From contig JAGVSM010004247.1 in assembly GCA_022494885.1 (NCBI GenBank), positions 62,001 through 126,000 of the forward strand: DNA of 64,000 nt, in the 5' to 3' direction. The DNA comes from Micrasema longulum. Lineage: Eukaryota; Arthropoda; Insecta; Trichoptera; Brachycentridae. Below are positions 1 to 10,859 of this stretch, piece after piece. Positions within the stretch are counted from its first letter, which is position 1. Each line of letters begins with the position of its first letter. Under the pieces are notes generated by a model that did not search any database, was not told where the DNA came from, and worked only from the letters and a program-made list of their open reading frames with translations. The position numbers and the translations under genes were made by a program.

Positions 1-1092
1 TGAAAGAGTTGAGTTATATTTAATTGCTTAGTTTGTTTAAAAAGTTCTCTAGTTGCAGTTAGATAGGGAAGGTCATATACTAACTTTAATATTTTATTTT
101 GTTGTATTTGTAGTCTGTTTATGTCATTTTGATATCCTGTTCCCCATAGTAGTTGCATATAACATATTTTAGTTTTTACATAGGCTTCATACATTAGATT
201 TTTTTCCGTTTTTTGGAACAAAGTTTTTGATTTTCAAAAAAAGACTCGATTATGTCGCCACTTTGCTAATTAAACTGTTGATATGAATTGTCTGTGTCAA
301 TTGTCTGTCTGTTGTTAGTCCTAAGTATTTAACATGTTCAATTTCAGTAAGTCGTTTATTATTTATGTGAGCATCTACTTTATGAATTTTTTTCTAGATT
401 CAAAATGGATAATATTGCATTTTTTTTCATTAAGTGTAAGTAAGTTTGTGTTTGTCCATTTAGTCAGCATAGTTAGGCCTTTGTTTATGTCATTGTTTGT
501 TTATACGTCTGTTTGATTTTTATAGAATAGTCCAATGTCGTCGGCATACATAATAATTTATCCCTTGAAATTGTACAGTGACAAATCATTAATATATAAA
601 ATATATAATATTGGACCCAAAATAGATCCTTGTGGTACTCCAAAATTTACTGTTTGAAAAAGGCTTTTTTTTAAATTTACATGTGTATACTGCTTCCGAT
701 TAGCTAAGTATAATTTTAATAGTTTACATTCTTGAAATTTTACTCCTATGTCGTTTAATTTTTTGGTCATGGTCTCAACGTGAACCGTATCGAAAGCTTT
801 TTTAAAATCTAAGATTATTCCCGTGATTGGGATCCCAGTATCCATGTTGGTTTGAATAAAATTTATTAAATTTACTAGGGCTGTTTCGGTTCCTTTTTTT
901 CCCCGAAAGCCATGTTGATTGTAAGTTAGTATATTAAGATTTTTAACATGATCCATTAATCTCTTTTGAATGTATTTTTCAAATATTTTGTTGAAAACGG
1001 TTAAATTTGCAATCGGCCTGTAATTGCTATGATCTGTTTTATCACTTCCTTTATATATTGGAGTGATTCTTGCTATTTTTAATTCATCTGAA
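1..1092 (-). pseudogene. LINE-a reverse transcriptase fragment
   Basis: Read on the minus strand, an almost continuous frame from about 1092 to 558 gives the core of a non-LTR retrotransposon reverse transcriptase. The blocks appear in order: YRPIANL (about 1024-1002), HGFRGKKGTETAL, the motif A segment DFKKAFDTV carrying the first catalytic Asp, and motif B GVPQGSILGP. A stop at 558 precedes the catalytic YADD box, which is still readable at 548-537. Positions 530-1 give C-terminal thumb sequence (VYEAYVKTK, LLWGTG) with breaks. No endonuclease domain is present, and MITE-k sequence begins just beyond 1092. The enzyme would copy its RNA into DNA at a nicked target. Related copies lie at 2970-3560 and 46470-47062. 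Clade (CR1/Jockey-like) is inferred. Confidence 0.85.
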
Positions 1093-1097
1093 TATGT

Positions 1098-1236
1098 ACC
1101 TTATTTTATATGCAGATTAATCAGATTTGTTTACGGATGTTCCATTGTGATCGCGAATACGATAAACAACCATGGTGAGAAATAGTTATCACGTCGCTTA
1201 TTAACATGTCGATAGTTATTTGTGATTGAGCTAGGT
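1098..1236. mobile_element. MITE-k fragment (right end)
   Basis: This stretch repeats the right end of the element at 9300-9877: the block acggatgttccattgtgatc, then the ataaacaaccatgg block, and the terminal motif cgatagttatttgtgattga. Only about the last 140 bp are present, next to the cut 5' edge of the LINE-a fragment. Confidence 0.7.
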
Positions 1237-1240
1237 TTAT

Positions 1241-2097
1241 GTGTATTTTCCTTGAAAGTAGCACAAATTCCTCATTATAATCGTTAAGGTTATAGGTAGT
1301 TCTCGCAAGCGTGCAATAAACAATACCTTGGTCGGCCTGAAAAGGATTTTCCTATCCGAATAAGGCGTTTAGAGGCGCGTTTCCTCTGTACTCGGCTCTC
1401 GTAAACACTACCGCTCCGACGGGAAACAAACGGCAACTAGCCCGCGGAATATAACTCTTATTGCCCTTTGTCTCGATTCGTTAGTAGAACAGCGCAATAA
1501 TTCCTCAAGGAATGCCGAAAGAAGCTGATATTTCTGTGGCTCTGTGCCTCGATTATGAACGCTATCTTCATCCGTATATATCGAGACGGTATACTTAACT
1601 TCTGTACTATCTGTATCTTACCTCAGTACGTTCTACCTACTTGTCATATCGACATCATATGATCGAAACAAGCCAATGGAAGACAGCAAAAAATTAGTCC
1701 ACGATCCTTACGTCATTAATATTTTAAAAAGTTCTAATTTATATTTTTAATTGGCTTCTGTGATAAAAAAGTGCCCACTTCAAAGCGATTATTAACTCCA
1801 TTAAATCCCAATTCAAACAAAAAAAGATTGCTTAAATATGATTTTTATATGACTTTTAACCATTGCCAAAACGATATGCTTGACGATCGTCTGCATTTAT
1901 CTACTGAGATAGAACCGAGCGATTACAAGGCCGACTCTCGATACGTTCTCTCAGAAAGATAGTAAAACAGATAGAAAAAATATAATAACTAAATATTTTT
2001 TTACAGTCGTAACTTTCTAACGCCTAGATACTCTTATATGTTAATAGGACAGAACCTAGCGATTATAATTTTCACATCTAGGCGTTCATTTTATTAA
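1241..2097. other. Stretch without a recognised gene
   Basis: No recognisable coding region or mobile-element end is visible. The part from about 1320 to 1640 is higher in GC and CpG than its surroundings and is not repeated elsewhere in the window as far as I can see. From about 1740 a motif reading ttggcttctgtgataaaaaa and a gtgccaactt-type motif introduce the repeat that follows at 2098. A 63-codon ORF at 1771-1962 has no features I recognise. Confidence 0.4.
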
Positions 2098-2310
2098 ACT
2101 GACAGTTATGTCGGAATTTAATTCGACTTCAAAATTTACTTATTTCTCTCTCATATTTTTAATAGGCTTTTAAGAAAAAAAGTGCCAACTTCAAAACGAT
2201 TAAAATTTGTAATAAATCATAATTAATGGAAAAATTGCTCGGTGAAACAAAATTTTTGTCAATTTTAATGCGTAGATAAACGTATAGAGGGATTCCAGAG
2301 CGTCTTCCCG
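2098..2310 (+). repeat. Dispersed repeat shared with 54417-54640
   Basis: The segment starting with gacagttatgtcggaattta and running through a ctttttctctctcatatttt-like block to ataaacgtat is repeated nearly unchanged near 54417-54640, in the same orientation. No ends, coding sequence or target duplication could be defined. Related short motifs occur near 1740 and, inverted, near 63840-63890. Confidence 0.65.
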
Positions 2311-2529
2311 TTATTGTTCTGAGATTGATAGTGTTTTTTTTTATAAAGAAAGGTGTGGTTAGTGTTTTATTTGAAGCTATTTCTTATGCAATTCTTTGAA
2401 TATATCCATATTCTAATGTGTTAGGGTGTTTTATTATGTTATGATGTAACTAAATATGAGTATTATTTTTACTGGGGTAGTAGTGGTCATTCACTGGTAA
2501 TTCTGCTTTTTTTTTAGAGTAATATTCAT

Positions 2530-2875
2530 TATAATAAAACGCTTAGTACTTACAGCCAATCTGCCAAACAAAATGGATTTTTTACCCTTGAAAATAGACG
2601 CACTGTATCTGAATTATGCTATTTACATAAATTATTAAATAATAAAGTAGACTCTTTTAACCTACTCTCCAAAATTAATCTTAATGTCCCCTTCCGCGTG
2701 ACATCTGCCAGTCTGTAGCACTAACTATGCACAGCACTCTTTCCTCTATCGTTCTTGCTCTAACTATAATGTTTTTTTTCATCTATTGATATATTTTACA
2801 TGCACCTTAATTTATTTAAAAATAAATTAAGACTTATTATTTCTGGCTGCGATACGATTCCACTTACTATTTAAT
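2530..2875 (+). pseudogene. LINE-b C-terminal fragment
   Basis: In the plus frame the sequence reads as the far C-terminal part of a CR1-like LINE protein: an ENRRTVSELCYLHKLL block followed by LLSKINLNVPFR, then a short degraded tail. This matches the order in better copies of the window (for example 45660-45800: SLQKRRTNIDSIYMF, then FNIPTRR). Stops interrupt it after about 60 codons and no RT motifs remain. It is a 5'-truncated dead insertion. Confidence 0.65.
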
Positions 2876-2969
2876 GATGCTCACACTTACACACACCTGA
2901 ACACTTACTCCTACACTTATACACATAAACACACATCTACACTTACTCTCAAACAAATACACACAAACA

Positions 2970-3560
2970 CATCCTTTTGTTGTTACAAAATTAAAGATTT
3001 TATACCAAGAAAGGAAAAAATTATGATGTACGAAGCCTATGTCAAAAGTAAATTGAGTTACATGATCGCCTTCTGGGGAACTGGTAACAAGACAGACATA
3101 ACAAGAATACAAAGACAACAAAATAAAATTTTAAACTAACATACAACCTACCCTACCTGACCTCTACGACTGAACTGTACAAAAAAACACACCAGTTTGA
3201 CATAAACTACTTGACTAAAATTGAGACCTTAAAAATTGTGCACAAAATAACACCGGGAAACATACAAGACGACGACATAATATTAGTCAAAAATGCTGAC
3301 ATACACAAATATAACACCAGACATCAACAACACTATCACATTGAAAAAGCAAAGACAAACACAGGACAGTAAAAAATACTACACAATGGACTTAAACACT
3401 ACAACGACCTACCTTACTACTTGAAAACTTTTAATGGAGACAAATTTAAAATCAATCTGAAAAAGCACACGATGAGTGAACTAACTAGACTAGACGAGAC
3501 ATAAAATGACTAGACAATATTAAATTTCTAATGTAACCCTAACGGGTTTTTAAAATTGTA
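2970..3560 (+). pseudogene. LINE-a 3' end fragment
   Basis: The plus strand carries the C-terminal region of LINE-a, with MMYEAYVKSKLSYMIAFWGT near 3024-3080 followed by a RIQRQQNKIL block. It corresponds to VYEAYVKTK and LQIQQNKILK in the copy at 1-1092. Stops and frame changes break it, for example after QNKIL and after NTGQ. The end has the LINE-a tail motif (ccctaacgggtt) and an (aaat)n run near 3540-3570. It is 5'-truncated. Confidence 0.75.
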
Positions 3561-3829
3561 AATAAATAAAATAAAAAAAAACACACAATTTAATAATATG
3601 TACTTCGCTGGTCTGTCTTTGAACCGTATTTAAAAATAAAAAAAGTTATTTTATCATCGTCGACTGTTTGTTTCTTTAAAATAAATAAATAAATAATTGT
3701 AATACTCGTATTTCAATAAAAAAGTACTTAGAAAAATCAATGTTTGTTTTATTGTTTTCTTTTATTTTGTACGCTTAAATAATGAAATTTATACCTCTAA
3801 TGTGGATTTCACTGCAAGCTGAACCTTAA

Positions 3830-4450
3830 ACGGTCATTCATTGGTGCTTTTACCTTATTATAACTTATAACTACTCTTACTCAAATGAAAGACATAACCC
3901 CCACAATACAGCACATACAAATAATATAATCACTAGATCCTCAACACATAAACAACTTAAACAAATACAAACTAATACCACTTTCAGACAAAGGGATTTT
4001 GAGTATTATTCAATTAAAATCTATAACCTACTTCCACTATCTATTAAAGCAATTAGTAATGAGAAAATGTTTAAAACGGCTATAAAAAAATGGATAGTTG
4101 AGCTAGGTAGAAGTAAAATGGATTGTCTCATTCGCCCATACCAATGCTGAATCAACTGCTCCACAACTGTATGGCTTATGTTAGGTTTTTGTTGTTTTCA
4201 TTGTGTGTTTTGTAATATAAATAATATAGATGTATATAAATACCTTGTTTTTAAAACTGTCTGAATATTTGTTAATTATGTTTGTTTTTTAAGTAAGTCT
4301 TCTTTGTTTATTCTCAAATGTAATAAAAAAAAAACTAAATTGTTAAGTGTCCTCGGCACGGGAAACCCCAGTGAGGTCACATTATTTTTATTATTAATTA
4401 TAGCTTGTAAGCAAAAAGTATGAATAAATAAAATAAAAAATAAATAAATA
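3830..4450 (+). pseudogene. LINE-c 3' end
   Basis: Plus-strand coding remains read RQRDFEYYSIKIYNLLPLSI and then a KWIVELGRSK block ending with a stop near 4148. The same blocks recur at 5330-5470 as RGLAYYSVKVYNLLPLSVRT and KKWIVEVG. The untranslated tail has a cctcggcacgggaaacccca motif and ends in an aataaataaa run near 4440. This is the terminal part of a non-LTR retrotransposon with no RT or endonuclease left. Confidence 0.7.
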
Positions 4451-4504
4451 TGAATGTTTTTCTCAGTGACTTTGAGTAACTTGTTCCACCGTTTACGCAT
4501 CTTT

Positions 4505-4698
4505 TTTCTTTTTTTTTGATAAAAAGAAATATTTGCGTTCCTATGATTTACCCAAATATTTCATTTTGAGGGCCATTTTCAACGAGTTGTAAATAACTCA
4601 CTATAAGAAAATGGGAATCAAGTTGGGGTAGAGTGGGATTCGAACCACAGACCTTTGGTCCGTGAGTCCGAGACACTAGCCACAGGACCACAACCCGA
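4505..4698 (-). mobile_element. tRNA-derived SINE (SINE-1, copy 1)
   Basis: On the minus strand the element starts with a tRNA-like head (cgggttgtggtcctgtggct), with an A box (tggctagtgtc) and a B box (ggttcgaatcc) for RNA polymerase III. A body with ctcgttgaaaatggccctca follows, then a T-rich/A-rich tail. Copies at 14626-14835 and 27899-28030 share head and body, which separates this from a lone tRNA pseudogene. The acceptor arms pair only in part. Confidence 0.85.
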
Positions 4699-4741
4699 TT
4701 CTAATTAATGAAACAAACAAACAAACAATACGGCTACATCA

Positions 4742-5140
4742 TTGGTACATTTCTTCCGGTTTACGACAAAAAACAAAATGTCTTATTTCGTTTTCGCTTT
4801 CTCCGGTCGAACGTATGTTGACTGCGCCAAAACCCGTTCCTTGTACTTGCCGGCATTCGCGAGGTACTTGAACCACTGTACAGTAATGTTAAATGTACGT
4901 ACCGCGAACCTCGTGAGATTTGTATTGTTAACATTTGAAGCGTTAACTTTGTCGACAAACATTTTATTATGTAATGAGAAACTTCAGCCCTACGGGAAAT
5001 TGGACACAAAAAATGTTTTCTTGCGCGCGGTTAAAATTAGAGCGTTAAATTGTACGGCAAAGTTTCTTGAAAATGTTCGAAGAAAATATTTTAATAAAAA
5101 CGCACTACTTTGAACGACGCCACTGGTTCATATCAATCAA
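4742..5140 (+). repeat. S2 repeat, left part
   Basis: From about 4966 the sequence matches, in inverse orientation, the repeat at 12605-13000. It shares cttcagccctacgggaaatt, the acaaaaaatgttttctt block and the aaaacgcactacttt block. A 123-codon ORF crosses it and looks fortuitous. The repeat stops near 5137 and resumes after 5796, the gap being a LINE-c insertion. The first 220 bases of this interval have no match that I can see. Confidence 0.6.
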
Positions 5141-5795
5141 TCAGAATAAGTCTAATCAGAACTAGCTCCCTCGGTATATTTGAAAATCTTAATGTAAAAT
5201 CTATAAAACAGCTTTATGTAAAAGCTCTGTTACTATACGCACGTAAACATTATTCTCTACCTTCCGTTACAAATACAAAAGTTTCTAGATAATCCACCCT
5301 GATGCTGCAAAAAAATAAAAAAATAAATACAACCTTCGGTCAAAGAGGATTGGCCTACTACTCGGTTAAAGTGTACAATCTACTTCCATTATCCGTAAGG
5401 ACAATTAGTAAGTTCTCACAATATAAAATTGATTTTAAGAAATGGATAGTGGAGGTGGGTTGCGCACGGATCGATGAGTGGATCAAGCCAAATAGGTTAA
5501 ATGTGCGTACTGTTTATGAAATTTGTTCTATTGGTCTATATAAATTTGTTATGTTTTTATGATTATTTTAGTTTTTTTATTGTTTGTTATGTTAATGATA
5601 ATTAGGTTAATTGGATTAATTACGTTTTTTTTATTGTTATTATAATGTTAACTTTGTTAATTAGCTAATCTTAGGCATGTTTCACATTTTGTAAAATGTT
5701 TCTCTCGGCACGGGACGCCCTAGTGAGGGAACATTATTATGTATAACAAAAAGAATCCAAACAATGTAAAAGTATAAATAAATATGAACCAACTA
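5141..5795 (+). pseudogene. LINE-c 3' fragment nested in S2
   Basis: Plus-strand coding remains: SYQSIRISLIRTSSLGIFEN near 5128-5185, then after one frame change QRGLAYYSVKVYNLLPL and FKKWIVEVGC (about 5340-5460). The tail contains ctcggcacgggacgccctag and ends with aaataaat. The S2 repeat continues on both sides, and the flanks (ggttcatatcaatcaa before, aatatgaaccaacta after) look like an imperfect target duplication. So this LINE inserted into an older S2 copy. Confidence 0.75.
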
Positions 5796-6000
5796 ATGGT
5801 ATGAGAGCTGTGAAGGATATCCGGTTTGCTTACCGTAAACAAACCGATCGGAAGAACTGACAGAAGAGCCTCTGACGTCACACGAGGAGTTATTTCATAA
5901 ATACAAAACTTTAAAAAATCATAGCGCTAATAATACGATATATAAAAATTTAAATATATTTTTTTGCCTTATTTCAATAGTCTATTAACAATTTTTAAAA
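5796..6000 (+). repeat. S2 repeat, right part
   Basis: This continues the S2 repeat after the LINE-c insertion: the tatgagagctgtgaagga block, gaagaactg, cctctgacgtcacacg, gagttatttcataaatacaa and the cgctaataatacgatatata block. All occur in the same order on the minus strand of the copy at 12640-12830. It fades near 6000-6060. Confidence 0.65.
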
Positions 6001-6177
6001 ATAAACCCTGAACTTCCTCACATTGTTTGTTTAAGGTTTTCCCACTGTATGAATTAAGTTAAACCCAAAACCAACAAAACCCAAAGTCAACAAATTTGAC
6101 ACTTTAATCGGTTGACACAGTATTATTATAATATTAGACCATAAAACAGCTCTTTTATGCTGAAATTATTGCATAAA

Positions 6178-6440
6178 ATTGCTTTCTAGTTTATTTCAGA
6201 GGAAATCCAGCCTGTCTGCAAACGTTTGGACATACTCCAAACATTATTGAATTGACTAACCGGTGTAAGAAGAAGTGTGAATATTTGGAAAATTGTTTTC
6301 AGGCGTTGCCTAGTAGGTGAATTGGTTCAGCCGGATGAATCTCACCCACGCGATAAAGGTTGAGGAAATGTGGATGTTCAAACATAGGCAGATTGGTGAT
6401 TGTTACACAGTGTGTATAGCGGCCAGTTAAATCAGCCAAT
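6178..6440 (-). mobile_element. FB fold-back family copy
   Basis: Minus-strand copy of a family found at least twelve times in the window. Shared blocks are a gaaatccagcctgtctgcaa start, caggcgttgcctagtag, ggatgaatctcaccc, the gttcaaacataggcagattg block and ttacacagtgtgtata followed by a catgccaatgacagtcata-like block. No coding potential. The order of blocks differs from the consensus because the two sub-parts lie in fold-back arrangement. Confidence 0.6.
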
Positions 6441-6442
6441 GA

Positions 6443-6960
6443 CAAGTCATAAGTCACTTATTTACAACATTTTAAATAATTCCACTAAGCCTGTTTATCT
6501 GAGAGAGCTCTTCCAACCTCTATCACAACATGGACTATCTTTTCGCTCTGGTAACGAGAGAACCCCTTTAAAACCCCTTCACCGCTCTAATTTTCTTGCA
6601 TCCTCTTTCACAATAGCTGCTCGATTGTGGAATAATCTACCTAATAATGTAATAGACGACCCCTTCTTTATTTACTTTTAAATCAAGATTGAAATGACGA
6701 TATCTAAATGTTTCAGTTGTTCCTTTCTCCTTATTCTTTCCTTCCTATCACCTCTCCTTTCCTCTCCTCTTTTCATAGTGTAGTGTAAATTTTTTAAGTA
6801 ATTTTTTGTTTGATATTTTTGTATAAAATTGTAAGATTCTGTATAAAATTACTTAAAATATGTCCATGTACTTGTAATTTTCTCAAACTGAACGGTTTGG
6901 GTAGCTAGGAAGGAATTGCCTTAAAGCAATATGCCCGCCCACGCGGCCTTTTTTAGCACT
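6443..6960 (+). pseudogene. LINE C-terminal fragment (LINE-d relative)
   Basis: The plus-strand reading KSLIYNILNNSTKPVYLREL, then LFQPLSQHGLSFRSGNERTP and AARLWNNLPNNV, is the standard tail of CR1/L2-like LINE proteins, where an AARLWN-LP block precedes the stop. A related minus-strand copy lies at 11840-12205. The 3' untranslated part has an ggaattgccttaaagcaat motif. Nothing N-terminal to this region is kept. Confidence 0.75.
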
Positions 6961-7315
6961 ATTAATTTCTAGAACAATTCGGCCAGTTGACATTTCAATT
7001 GAATACCTAATATCGACTGAATTCATAGTGGTATTGATTATTTATTTTTTAATGAATTATATATTATAATACTGGATAATATATCTATATAATATAATAT
7101 ATCACGAAGTTACATCGTTCGAGTTGATTTCATGGATGAGAGTTGTTGTATCACACAGAACCACAGAAAAATATCAATTTATAGTATATATTACTTACAT
7201 TATATTATGTTCCTCCTATGTAGGTACAAATATAAGATATTATTTATAGCTTACCTGTAAATAAAACCACCATTTGCCACTGTTGTATAGGTATATAAAG
7301 TGGTAAATAAATAAA

Positions 7316-7375
7316 TAAGTCATAAGCCCGGTAAATACCTAGACTTCCATATTACCTTCTCGGAAAATGCGTCTG
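7316..7375 (-). mobile_element. Short FB fragment
   Basis: The segment with gtcataagcccggtaaatac and ctagacttccatattacctt matches the internal block of the FB family in minus orientation. Only about 60 bp remain. Confidence 0.55.
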
Positions 7376-7407
7376 TAATGTCGAGCCACACTTGGCACAG
7401 AATTATA

Positions 7408-7918
7408 GTCCTTAAAATGTAACATGATAAGAATGACAGTTGTCAGAAAAAGTGACGACATAACTTTGTAGTAACGTTAAAGGAGTTATTTATATTGACA
7501 CACGAAAAATCATTTGTATCTGTCGTGTTGAATCGTAAATCAACACAAATATATAAAATCAGCTTTAATACTAAAAAAATCTAAAATAAACCCAATTATT
7601 AACGACGTTCTTACAAGGTTACATCATTTTGCAAAAACGTTAGAGATGCGACAAATTGATCAATGAAAATCGATCGCATAAACGAATAATTCATTTGATG
7701 TTGTTCATAAAAAAAGTATAAATATCTCATTTTTTGTTGAATAATTGTGTTAAGCACAATAGGCTTGTTTTTGCGTTTTTATATCAATTTTCGGAAACGG
7801 AGTTTGATGATTTCATGAAATAACTGATAAAACCGATTTGATCAGTGATCAGTAATTTCCCATCACTAATGAAATTAGTTCGACAGCTGTCATTCTAATC
7901 AAGCTATATTTTAAGGAC
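7408..7918. mobile_element. TA-flanked inverted-repeat element
   Basis: The ends are inverted repeats: the left begins gtccttaaaatgtaacatga and the right, read inward, begins gtccttaaaatatagcttga, with similarity over about 40 bp. Both ends abut TA (7406-7407 and 7919-7920), the target duplication of Tc1/mariner-type elements. It is 511 bp with no ORF, so it would need a transposase from elsewhere. A half copy with the same right end is at 11706-11828. Confidence 0.75.
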
Positions 7919-7924
7919 TATGGT

Positions 7925-8215
7925 AAGGGTTAAATGTATTCAGAACGCACGCAGCGCGCACACGCGCAAGCCACTCGGAAGACAATGAGGCACGTAAGCT
8001 CGACGTTTGTCGACAGAAATTCATTTAACTTACGCGATAATTTAACATTTAACAATGACCATAAACCCAATTTGGTTACACAATAACTCTCAATTTGCCC
8101 TGAATTACTAATTCCTACACTAAGGCGAGATGAACCGACGCACGACACGACGCGCGACGTTTTCAGAGTACAGCTGCCTGCCCAAATTTTCTCTGTTACA
8201 TTTTTACCGAGAATT
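7925..8215. other. CpG-rich unassigned stretch
   Basis: This stretch between two mobile elements contains many CpG dinucleotides (for example gcacgcagcgcgcacacgcg near 7945). A 72-codon minus ORF (7930-8148) has no recognisable domain. It could be host sequence such as a promoter, but nothing in it proves that. Confidence 0.3.
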
Positions 8216-8217
8216 GT

Positions 8218-8400
8218 AATTTTACAGACAGTTGTTTTTTTATTTATAAATCATATAATACAAAGTGTAATACAAATTAATTACATTCCCACGAGTTACC
8301 ATAACCCAATTCAAAACTTTAATTACATATATTAACATTTTTTAAAACCGTACCAGTGACATTAATTATATTTTTAATGATAAAATTATCATTTTTGAAA
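8218..8400 (-). mobile_element. LINE 3' tail (no coding)
   Basis: The block ttatttataaatcatataat followed by an ttacattcccacgagttac block is repeated at 63045-63200. There it also starts from an A/T-rich run and reads as the 3' tail of a minus-strand LINE. Here it is cut by the hAT-m1 insertion at 8415. Confidence 0.5.
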
Positions 8401-8406
8401 ACGTTA

Positions 8407-9231
8407 CTTGTACCCATAGAATTAAGAATAGTCCAGAAGGAGCGTAGAATCATATTTGAATACATTGGACTGTGTCCAATAATTCCCCCACTATGCCCTA
8501 CTTTCGCCGCGCGCATTCGTGAGGTCGCAGCGTAATGTTGCTTGATGGGAAAAAAAATCATAACACAAATGTAAGGTTAAAAAAAAGCAATCTGTTAATT
8601 TCTCTAAAATTTTATTATGCACGCGGAAATATTGATTGACACAACAGAGTAGATAAGTAAAGGGTCATTTAATAAGAGTAATTTAATTAATGAACTTTGA
8701 ACTTAAAATATAAAACAAATTTTATTTTACATAAAACGGATATTTTTATATCATATTAAATAATATTTTATGTTTTGAAGATAATGTCGGTCAAATGTCC
8801 ACCACAGAGTTGTTTAATCCAGTTGTTAGATCCAATTTTCATTAATTCTCTCATTAGATGAGCAAAGTAGGGTAAAAAAAATACTACCCTGGCAATACTA
8901 ACGAAATTTCCATTTTGTTTCTTCGACAATCTGACAGATGGACAAATAATTAAATTTTTAAGTAATGCATTTGCTACTTGAACATTCGTTTGTTAATTAA
9001 ACATGAAATGTGATGCCATCCCGTTTCTTTAAGATCCTAGCAGTATTTCTACACTTTAAAAGGACACAACACGGCATAGTTGAATTCAAATCAGGAGTTG
9101 CGTACTGAGCGGCGTCTACAAAGAAACTAATGGGTCAAAACGTAAACCTACTAATTTATGAGTAGTTTAGTCGCCTTCTGTTTGATGTGCGTATGCGGTT
9201 TCTAAGCTATTCCTTATTCTATGCTTGTACC
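8407..9231. mobile_element. hAT-type non-autonomous element hAT-m1, copy 1
   Basis: The element proper is 8415-9223 (809 bp). It is flanked by a perfect 8-bp duplication, cttgtacc, at 8407-8414 and 9224-9231, the length typical of hAT transposons. The ends begin catagaattaagaatag on the left and catagaataaggaatag read inward from the right. There is no transposase ORF. Copies 2 (17975-18779) and 3 (37991-38712) lie in the opposite orientation and share internal blocks such as acccattagtttctttgtag and gggtcatttaataagag. hAT membership is inferred from the 8-bp duplication and CA-starting ends. Confidence 0.88.
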
Positions 9232-9299
9232 CGTACAAACGAAAAACATCAAATAAACCAATAACATATCCACAAAAATAGACCACACAGAAACAAGCA

Positions 9300-9877
9300 G
9301 TAGCTCTATCACAAATAACTATCGACGTGCTAATAAGCGACGTGATAACGATTTCTCACCATGGTTGTTTATCGTATTCGTGATCACAATGCAACATCCG
9401 TGAACACCCAATAATAAATGTCAAAATATTTCAGTTTCGCGGCGTATAATCTCGCTGCGCAATCACATGCTTGAATTTCGCGGTGTTAATATGAAAAATA
9501 TTCTAAAACTGCTATTTTTATAAGATTATTTATTTTTTATGCTATTCATTGCATTTAGCCGGCGGTTGGCAAGCCAAATGTCAAGAAAAGCAGTCGCCAT
9601 AGTAATTGTAAATTAATTTTCACTTTTTTGTATTAAATACTCCTTACTATTTTGCAAATGCGTTATATTGTATTATTTTTATAGCAAACCCCGTTTTCTC
9701 ACCAGTGAACTGTATTTATTTATGAGAAAAACAAAAAAACAAACCGACACGAGTGTTGACTTAAGAGATTACACACGCGTTGACTTATAACTGCGATAAC
9801 TTAAGCATGTTCATTGTGATCGCTCAAATGCTTAGCATGTTTTTAAGCTCGTCGATAGTTATTTGTGATTGGGCTAC
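9300..9877. mobile_element. MITE-k copy A (complete)
   Basis: An inverted-repeat element of about 578 bp. The left end reads gtagctctatcacaaataac and continues into tatcgacgtgc; the right end is the inverse (gtcgatagttatttgtgatt, then gggctac). No ORF of note. Internal blocks include gccggcggttggcaagccaa and aaatactccttactattttg. Other copies lie at 10037-10850, 29035-29552 and, as fragments, 1098-1236 and 48700-48775. A matching flanking duplication was not obvious for this copy. Confidence 0.8.
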
Positions 9878-9892
9878 AGGTATAGAATAAGA

Positions 9893-9916
9893 GTTTGTGT
9901 GTGTGTGTGTGTGTGA
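9893..9916. repeat. (GT)n microsatellite
   Basis: A run of alternating g and t between the two MITE-k copies. Confidence 0.9.
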
Positions 9917-10036
9917 GATGTTATTAGGGTGTAAAAGTGAGAGTGATGGGGTGTGTATATGTGAATATGTTATTATTTCCCGTAGAGCTGAACTTCCCCT
10001 CTGAAGATAACTCTGACCCACTGTAATCTGGGCCCA

Positions 10037-10599
10037 GTAGCTCAATCACAAATAACTATCGACGTGCTTAAAAACATGCTAAGCATTTGACCAATCACAA
10101 CGAACAATAATTAACACGCTTAAGTTATCACAGTCATAAGTCAACGCGTGTGTAATCTCTAAGTCAACGCTCGTGTCCGTTTGTTTTCTGTTTTCCTCTT
10201 AAATAAATACAGTTCACTGGCGAAAATCGGCGTATACAATAAAAAATAATACAACATATTGCATTTGAAAAATAGTAAGGAATATCTAATACAAAAAAGT
10301 GAAAATTAAATTACAATACTATGGCGACAGCTTTTCTGGACATTTGGCTTGCCAACCGCCGGCTAATTGCAATAAATAGCGTGATGAATAATAAATAAAT
10401 AAATAAAAATAGCAGTTTTGGAATATTTTCAATATTTACACCAAATTGATGGTGAAATTCAAATATGTGATTGCGCAGCAGGATTATGCGTCGCGAAACA
10501 TAAATATTTCTACATTTAATATTAGATGTTCACGGATGTTGCATTGTGAGAAATTGTTATTACGTCGCTCATTAGCACGTCGATAGTTGAGTATTTATA

Positions 10600-10635
<36 letters not shown>

Positions 10636-10850
10636 GACCCCTGTATTTAGTAGCCTTACGTGTCATGTACAAGGCTTAAGTACTCGGAAAAAATCGTTTT
10701 TGTTTGTCTTGGAAATGGGCTGTTCGATCACTGATTTTGGTTTATTACCTTTATGAGTCCAATCACCATTGTTGCAAAGTCCAAGAACAATGGCGCGTGA
10801 TAACTACATTTAACTACAGTGTGGATATCTGTTATTTGTGATTGAGCTAC
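10037..10850. mobile_element. MITE-k copy B, broken by a LINE tail
   Basis: The left end (gtagctcaatcacaaataac, then tatcgacgtgc) starts at 10037. Its right end is split: cacgtcgatagtt at 10576-10588 and gttatttgtgattgagctac at 10831-10850, with foreign DNA between. It is inverted relative to copy A. The pentamer ggccc occurs next to both ends (10031-10035 and 10852-10856), one base away from the gtagc ends, and may be the target duplication. Confidence 0.8.
10589..10830 (-). mobile_element. I-type LINE 3' end inside MITE-k copy B
   Basis: On the minus strand this is the last 200 bp of the LINE whose RNase H and C-terminal coding part is seen at 49946-50630. It shares atatccacactgtagttaaa, gttcttggactttgcaacaa, atgacacgtaaggctactaa and ggggtccaaatata. 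It ends in a (TA)n tail at about 10596-10632. It is strongly 5'-truncated, and its insertion splits the MITE-k terminal repeat. Confidence 0.85.
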
Positions 10851-10859
10851 AGGCCCGTA

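Noticed and set aside
4742..5113. 123-codon ORF as a gene
   Set aside because: Its second half is S2 repeat sequence, and the minus strand is open as well.
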